From contig CM037460.1 in the NCBI GenBank assembly GCA_021014325.1, forward strand, positions 22,974,044 to 23,038,043: a stretch of DNA of 64,000 bases. Reading direction: 5' to 3'. The translations under genes were made by a program, and so were the position numbers. Numbering within the stretch: the stretch's first letter is position 1; each line of letters begins with the position of its first letter. Shown in pieces: positions 13,101 to 22,100 of this stretch. This DNA comes from Plazaster borealis (lineage: Eukaryota; Echinodermata; Asteroidea; Forcipulatida; Labidiasteridae). The notes beneath the pieces are model-generated. The model searched no databases, was not told where the DNA came from, and was given only the letters and a program-made list of their open reading frames with translations.

Positions 13101-16100
13101 GAATTAGGTAGTGTTTTGTAAGTTTTTTAAAGTCATTTTTTAATTTATTTTTTTATATAGAAACTGCATTTATGAATACATAAATATTCACTGTCACAAT
13201 TGCATGATTCTCTTGTGTGTACAAATGCCCTGGGCATGTATTTGTTTATGGTCCTTTTTCGTGCTTTCACATGGGTACCCAGGTACGCGATCGATATATT
13301 CACCTTGGGTACCGGGCTTTAAAATTACCCGTGGTTGCACAGTGCTACCTTATTGTCTTTTCTTTATCAACTCAGGGTTTCATTGTGGCAACTATATTTT
13401 CAAAGGAAAAGATTACTCAAAAAGCTCAACAAAAATTCTGAAAAATTATACCACAGTTGGGCATGAACATTTTTTTTAAAAATACCAATGTGAAATAGTT
13501 AATCCAGAGGCTACATAGATTGTGGAGGTCTTGTGACTGATCTCAATTATGCACAATGTGCCTGCCATGCCCTCAAAGTACACACTCCAAGAAAAAAATC
13601 TGCAATAAATCCAAGGAGGACTTTCTTATTAGTATCCCTCATGCATGGTCTTACACATAAAGACCCCAAAGTACAACATTGTGCACCTCCAATACATGTA
13701 TATAGCATTTGAAATAGCCCTCCTTAAACAAAGAAAAAAAGAAAAAATGAGTACTTAATCAAGCTGGCATTTGTGCAAATTTAACTACATTTAAATACTC
13801 AAATGCCAGTGATAGTATGAACACATGTAGCGTAAATGACGGAGGCATAAGAGAAGCCTAATTAAAACAATGACCTATTGGAAAATGCTTGGTCATAGTT
13901 TTGGAAACTTATTTACGCCAAGTCAAAAGCCTTTTTCGGTGGGTAATAATTTATAATTCTATTTTACAAACTATTCAAAGTATTTTTTTCGTAACATTTT
14001 AAGTTGGTTTCACGGTTTCCAAAGACTAATTATTGGGAAAAATGCTGTTTACTCGTTTTTATAAAAGATATCCTGACACGGAGGTAAAAACAAGTATATT
14101 GTCTGCGTGTTAGTAGAAAAATAGTTTGAAAACATTGATATTACTAAATAAAAGCACATAAAAAGTAACATTTCATTCTGGTAATTTTCTATCTTAAAGG
14201 TAACAAATCCAAAAGGTGGGGGGGGGGGAGACAGTAGCTACTGCACGTACATGTATACATAATTTCACAGCTGACTCCCAAAACTCTTTTTTTTTGTCGC
14301 AACTTAACTTTCACAAAAGTAATTTTATATGGTCAGAAGGTGTGTCGTAACCAATACAAATGCATGAAGGGACAACTTCATCTGTCTTGTCGAGCGTTAC
14401 TGCTCGGATTAAAGAGACAAAGAATAATAACAAGAATACTTTATTGTTAGCTCTAACAATAACAATAACAATAATACTGAGTTCTTAAATAGTGCTTTAT
14501 CACACCCGATGGGCCTATCAAAGCGCTCAGTATTTTTTCCTGCAAGGTATGCGGAGCTACGTGTTGAAGTTTTATGTATTCCTTTATGGCACCCTGTAAT
14601 TGTTTACAAGGTGTTGTGGTGCAATAACCTGCCGATCAAACCAGGAGCATTGGGGCAAACCCCTTCTCTTTACGAAATGTGCACTGGGTTCTTTTACGTG
14701 CATTACACAACACAAAGGACTTTATGTCCCATCCGAAGGCACAGCAATTATGGTTTTTAGTGTCTTGCTTAAGGACCAAGGTTTTAGCCAGGATTTGGTA
14801 AAAGGGTGTCCAAATCTGCTGGAAATTGTAAAACTGGGTGTCTAAATTGTTCACTTACAATACATTTACATGCAAATGACAGATAAAACAGGGGGTCCAA
14901 ATTTAAAACAGGGTGTCCTGAAAAAGACACCCAGACACCCCTCTGGCTAACACTATGTTAAGGACACAAGTGTCTGCTGATCAGAAACACTAGAGCTTGA
15001 GTCCGGTGTTCTTATCCTCCATCTATTTTCTCTTCTTTTTACATGCCTGCATTTTAGTAAATCAACTTGCCATCAACGAATCCTTCACCTGAAATAATGG
15101 CAAGTTGATTTACGGAAAACCATACTTACCGAAAGATAGAGTAACACTGAAGACACATGTTGAACTTTGTCCAAGAGAATCTGTGAAAGTATATCTAACT
15201 TGTGTCGTTTGAAGGGTGAAAAATTGATTAGGTGAATGTGTTGAACTTGTGGTAATCTGGTTAACGTCTGTGGCTTGTGGTGGTATCCATGTGACAGTAT
15301 CACCGTTGGGATTAGGGGTTGTCAAAATTAAGTCAGTTGGACATCCGGTGACCACAGGAGGTGAATTATCAACTGCAATCGAACAGAAAAACAACAACAA
15401 TGAAATGCAAGCTTGATAACTTAAGGAAGCAACAAAAGCAATTGCCTCAATGCCCCTTGCCACTGCCTTAGCGCTCCTTGAAACATTCCAGAAGAAATGT
15501 TAAATTCCCTCAAAGAGGTGCTCTTCACTGAGGAAAAACTGCCATGCCCTTACAACAATAAAATATCAGGCCTGGGCTTGATTTCACAAAACATTAAGAT
15601 TCATCTTAAGATGATTTGTCAAAATCACCATAGTGACTTGTATTGTGACATCACACTCTGCTAAGCAATTAAGTTTGGTAAACTACCTTTTGTGAAATGG
15701 AGCTCTGTTTATGTACAGTGTACATAGTATGAAGAAACCTGTAAACAAGGGTGCTTGCTGTATCAGCCAGAGGCGCCAGCATTAAGCCCTAACCAGAAGT
15801 GTTCTGGGATTTATTTTTCCCTGGGCTATTTACCCAGGCCGGCTTGGGCTTCGGTAACAATTTTGCAGCGTATGCAGTGCGTGTGCATTTTGCACGGTGC
15901 TTCAAGATCAAACAAAGCCCTAAATTGGAGGAACAGACTGAGCCAAGGTTTGGAAAAAAATTCCCTATGTACACACAGGACCCCTGGCTCAATGCCCCAC
16001 CCAAAGGACAATGGTTAAGTATCTTGCTAGGACATAAGCATCATAACCACCCTGGTCAGAATTCAAACCCACATCATTTGTAAATGACTGAACTTAAAGG

Positions 16101-19100
16101 AACATTACAGAATTGGTTTTGCTAACAAACCAGTTGCTGGCAGTGTAAGCACTTTATATAATCCACCATATACATAAACTGACAAACCTTTAGAAGTTTG
16201 AGATCGATCGCCCATCTGGGTCACGAGAAAATAGTGAAAAACCGATTACACATTTGCATATGTGTTATACAATGCATGAATAAAACGCTCATGAGCGATA
16301 AACTCCAATCAGAAATTAGTTTTATTTATTTCTCATCAAATATGGGATTTCAGACAGAAATATTTCTAGGGATGTTTTCTACTATCATCATCATTAGACT
16401 GTGTAAGTTTTATGTAAATCTGTGATCTTAAAGAAAATTTTAATTACCAGTTCTGTAACTATCCTTTAAATACACATGAAAGCTCAGCTACAAGCCTCCA
16501 CATTGAAAACAAATGATGTGGGTTTGAATTCTGACTAGGGTAGTTATGATACTTATGTCCTTGAAGCAAGTAATTAGCCATTGTCCTTTGGGTGGGGCAT
16601 TGAGCCGGAGGTCCTGTGTGTACATTGGGAATTTTTTTTCAAATAAGAACAGGGCCCAATTTCATAGAGCTGCTTAAGCAGAAAATATTGCTTAAACATT
16701 TTTTGCTTAGCAGTTATGAGCAAGATACCAGTCACAAATTGTACATTTGACATGGTGTTTTGGCTGGTAACCCTGTTCTGGTAAGCATAATTTTGTTGTG
16801 CTTAAATACTTTTTGTGCTTAAGCAGCTCTATGAAATTGGGCCCTGATGACTAAACAACATTTTGTATGACCATTTAAACAATGGTATGCAAAATACAAA
16901 TCATATATACTTGGACTTACCAGCAGCCCATCTCACTTGGAAACCCTGTTGTGGAATGTTCTTATCAGTGAGAAAGTACATCCATATTGTATCTGTTCCC
17001 GTCACCGTGAAAGAACCAGGAACTTCATCGCCTTGGAAGAAGAACACATCCCCATTCTCATTGACAAGGCCTTCCTGGATAGCTTGAAAATCCACAATCA
17101 AACCTGAACCAACGTACAACTCATCTTTGTTCAGCTCAATTTGAAAGGGTGAATCAAAGGTGAATGTGAATCCGTTTGCTCGTGGCACGTAGATCAGATA
17201 AAGTGCTCTGTAGCGATTGGGGTAATTATTTGGGTAGCTGTTACTTTTAAAGACACCAGTTGTACAATCACTGCCATAGCAAGTGAACACCTCTTGATTA
17301 TCTGCAAGTGGGGAAAAAAATAAAATGTGGTCTCAATATGATTGTAACACACAAGATTAACACTCAAATTTAATTTGTTCATTATTTGTAGTTCAAAAGA
17401 TCACAGTGCAATTGCACTGTATCCTTTGAGGCGAGCATAATAGAAGCATGTGTGTGATAACTGCTGGTTTAGTAAACATATGGAAGTATGGACTAGTGCC
17501 AAGTTTGCATTTTCCACAACCAAACAACTTTTACAGTGCCACCAGGCGCCTTAAAGCCACCTGTGTCAAGTTCAACATGATTTCCCCCTTATTACCCTAA
17601 CTTTTCCTCCCTGCAGGAAAAACTAGCCCCCCCCCCCTCGATTTTTAACTCGTGTTTTTTTCCCACCCTTGGCGGGGTCCTGCAAGGTTCCCAACAAAGA
17701 GCCATAAAAAATTTAAAAGTGAAATCAACACCGACGTACCAGTGCCTCAGAAAACCAGCATAAAACTAGTCCGTGTAGTGAGGTTACAAATTTCACAACA
17801 CGGAGTGGATGAAGGTTGCTTATCTTTGTTGCTATGCATTTTCCATTGTCTTGTTTTGATCGGTCCGTAGTATGACACCACAGTGCTTTTTTGATTCGTA
17901 GGGGCTTTTCGTGAAACTTGTAATTTTTGCCCTGCTGTGTGACACTGATCAAAATATTTTTTATTTTTTACATTATACATTCATGAGAACTGCATCATTT
18001 GAATATTCAAATAAAAAAGGCACTCACCTGATGGAATTGAACAGTCAAACCCACTTCGATTTGGTAAAGAGCACTGGCAAACATATCTCTCAGCACTTTC
18101 TCTGACATGGCAAATGTCGGTGCCGCTACAAGGATTCGGATTACATGCATCTGCAATGAGAAAATATAACAAGTATGAATAATTCCATCTCCCAGACAAG
18201 TGCAAAGACATGACCAAACCCCAATCATGAAAACAGGCTAGACCGGAACAATCTTTTTTACAAGTTGTTGCATAGTGATTAGTTAACTCAATGAGTGCCT
18301 ACACCTTTAAGTTTACGCAAGTGCACTGATGTGGTATGACGTAAATGGGCAATCTGCCTCTCTCATTCATGGTGCTGGCTTTAAGTAAATTCATAAATAC
18401 CTGGGACAGTTTATTCATTCTGATTGGTCGAGAGGACATCACGTGGCCATGTTTAAACGTGTGATACAAACATGGCTAGTTAAACACAGTTTGCACAACG
18501 CGGAACGCACGTTCGGACATAATACGCGCCCTTCCATTTTGCCAGTCAAACTGTACACAAGAATCATAGAGTTGACTCCCTTACGTCCCAAACTGGAAGG
18601 GCGCACATCTTATTCGAACGTGTGTTCCGCATTGTGCAATAAGCCTTTTTGAGGTATGGCGGACGTGATACGCGCGCGTCACACGCCGCGACTGATGCCA
18701 CGCTCACCATGTTGGTGGTCATTAGGTTTACGTGTAAACGCCGCGTCGCCTAACATGCGCACTTCACTGAATAACATACGTTCTATTTCTATGGTCAATA
18801 CGCACAATTTACCACAACTTTACAGTGTTGTAGCATTGTGTCCGCCATACCTCAAAAAGGCTTATGGGTCTAGAAATTTAACACAGAATCAAAGTGAGCT
18901 GGGCCCAATTTCAAGGCTCTGCTTACCGCGGAATTCTGCGCTTACGCCCAGCTGCGTCCTATAGAAATACACACATTGCAATGTGCGTAAGCGCCAAATT
19001 ATTTTGTAAGCAGTGCCATGAAATTGGGCCCTGCAAATGACCAAAGGGGCAAAACTGTCCTATTTGTTCTCAACGTTTTACAGGTTTTTGTCTATATTTT

Positions 19101-22100
19101 CAAAGGGAAGATATTTATGAATGGGAATCAAAGTGTGTTGAATCGGTTTTAAACTAGTGGTTTAAACCCGCCGAGGCCTGGTTCTTGATAATTTTACCTC
19201 GACTTTGTCTCAGTAAAATTATCAAGAACCAGGCCAATTGAGACTGGTGTTTCGATCCTTAAATATAACGTGGACAAGTAATTTGAATCAGAACTACAAT
19301 TTACATCTGTAATTGCTAGATATTGAAAGAGTGAGTTTTGAATTACGGCTATTACGGTAAGAAAGCAAGACAAGTTCTCAAAGAACAAAATCTACCTAGC
19401 AAGTAGATATACACATGGTGTTACCGCAAACCAAATAAATATAAAACAATCATAATAAAAAGTAATTCAGGTTTTAAACAAAAAATCCACAAATTTAACA
19501 AACTTTTCCAACAAACTATAGTTTACAATGACTGCCACATTGACAACTGTCGACTGTGCGCCACCCTGCAATATGACAAAACTACAAAGTACAAATACAA
19601 TACCCACAGTATTTTCAAGTATCAATCATTTTGTTTTTAATAAAATTAATGTTTTGTTATATTCTTTTTAACATTAGCAGTAGCACTAACTAACCATGCT
19701 AGTTGCTAACTAGACACAATCGGACCGGAGTCACATGACTCATATAGTCGTTGTGGGTATAGGCCAACAATGTAAACAAACCAAGCAGCCATGCCCAGTG
19801 TGCGTGGTCAAGCATGGCTTCTTCCGCACCTACAGCAGAAGCACTCAGAAGCAGCCATGGCTGCTTTTCCACGCACACTTGCTGGTTTACATTGTATACC
19901 CACTAATTCAGTCACGTGACTCCGGTCGCCGATTGTCATTGTGTCTATTAATTCTACACCCCTAAACTCGCCATCCTTCTGCTGAGCTGAGGGACGTGAC
20001 CTACCAACAATTAAAGAGCTAAATAACTAGCTAGAGTAGTAGTAATAAACTATGTATGATACTCTCACCAGACACCACTACACACATACACTACTAGGCA
20101 AGTTATGTTTTAACAATAAAGAGCTATGAATATTACTCAGCGGAATACGAATACATCCAGCACAAAAATAATTTGACAAATTGAAACGACTAACATTTAC
20201 AACTGAGACCGAGTTTGTTACACTGCATGACACTTTTAGTCAGACAAGTTGATTAGACGTTAGTCACTGTCATGTATTGGAACTTAAGTTAGTCAACAAA
20301 AACTTTAAAAGTGTGCGTGATTGATTCACCACGTCCTGGAAAAAAAAGGCTTGATTTGAAGAAAAAGTGGAAGCAAACACATCGTCACTGACCAGCTGAC
20401 ACTGACAGTGACACTAGTTTTCAAAACATTTTAGTTGGTTTCAGCTAGATATGACATTTTGACAGCAGACATACATCAAAAGCCTCACACAGCAACAACG
20501 CCCACGTCCTGCACGCAGTCATGATTATTAACTTTTGGCCAATGGCGATATTTTGTGGTTTTTATCGTCTGCGAGATTTTTGGCCCAAATTATGATATTG
20601 GCTCCCTGACGACACCAATCCATTTTACATATAAAATTGACTATGGTACCAGTTCAGTGCTCGGGGCCCTTTTTTGATGACGAGATCTTTCTCGGGGCAT
20701 AGAAAAAGAAGGGGTAAAGCAACCTCGTTCTCATGAGTGATTAATCTCGCTGCACCATTTTCGAGTGTGGCAGCGAGTGGGTAAACTTTGCGGGCGGCCA
20801 AACCTCAGTGTCGCTTTTCTTAACTAAAAACCAAAACAACAACAACAAAACAACAACAGCCTTAGGCCAAATTTGAATTGGCGGCTGCAGTTACGGCTGT
20901 GGCTAGGTGTTGCTCTGGGCCTCCTGAGGACAAATCTTACATTTTTTATTTTTCAAAGTTTCAATTTTTTAATCTCATTTTTAAAAGACATATTTTGTTA
21001 TTCAGATCATACAGAAAAAATTCCAAGACTGATGGCTGGTACGCGCTTACACAATCATGCGCAACGTTTTGCTAGTTTTTTAAATATTTGTTTTAAAGCA
21101 AAACTGTTCAAAAACAGTGAAATTATACAATAATTTTCTTGGCTTAGCCATAAAACTAGCTAGATTTAAACCTTGTTTTGTATAGTTTGAACTTTGAGGA
21201 CTTTGTCCTTCCTCCACTTTGTCCTTCCTCCATGTATTGTGTTTCTGTTTCTTTTCTTTGAAGTCGCACGAGAACCTTACCTGACCTCCATGGTCTATGA
21301 TGCATGATTGTCAGATCCAATTCATTACTGGCTTGGACACAACAGCGCCCTCTTTGAACTACCAGATATCGGGTGAGTCCAAGGCTACGCTTCAATTAGT
21401 TTTGTTCACGATTTAATAATGCCTGAATGGCATCATGGTGTTATAATGGTGAAGAGGCCTACAGTTAGACGTGGGAATTTTACATACTAGTCTGCATGTA
21501 TACCACTAGATTTTCTCACAATCATCCAAACTCGTTAAAATGTTTGACCTTTAAGAAAGGGGTGTTGTTCAAGAACAGTGCAAATATTCTCACCCATAGT
21601 GAGGGGGGAAGACATAATATAAATTTACAAATAAAAAAAACCATGCAAGAATTGTTGGAACAAAATGGTTACAATTTCGGCAACACAGATAGATGTTTTT
21701 TGTTTTTGTTATACAGTTTCATGCATATGGCTTAGCAGAATGAGGCACAATGCTTGGAGATAACAATAATAACTATATTATGGTTCAGTTTCGAGCTGCC
21801 TTGCTTGGGGGAAATAATGGTACACGATCTTAAAGCACATGGACAACAATGGTAACTGATGTCAAGACTCAGTTTCCGCACTTTGTGTGACCGTTTGGCA
21901 ATGACTCAAAACATATATTAGCATTAAAAGTTACTTGGTAACAAGCAAAGGAGAGCTGTTGATAGTATAAAACATTGTAGGAAACGACTCCCTCTGAAGT
22001 AAAGTAGTTTTGAGAAAGAGGTAATTTCTCACTAAAATATTAAAAACTTCTTGCAAGAAGTTTTTATTCCTATCTGAAAGCACACAAATTTGTACAACGA

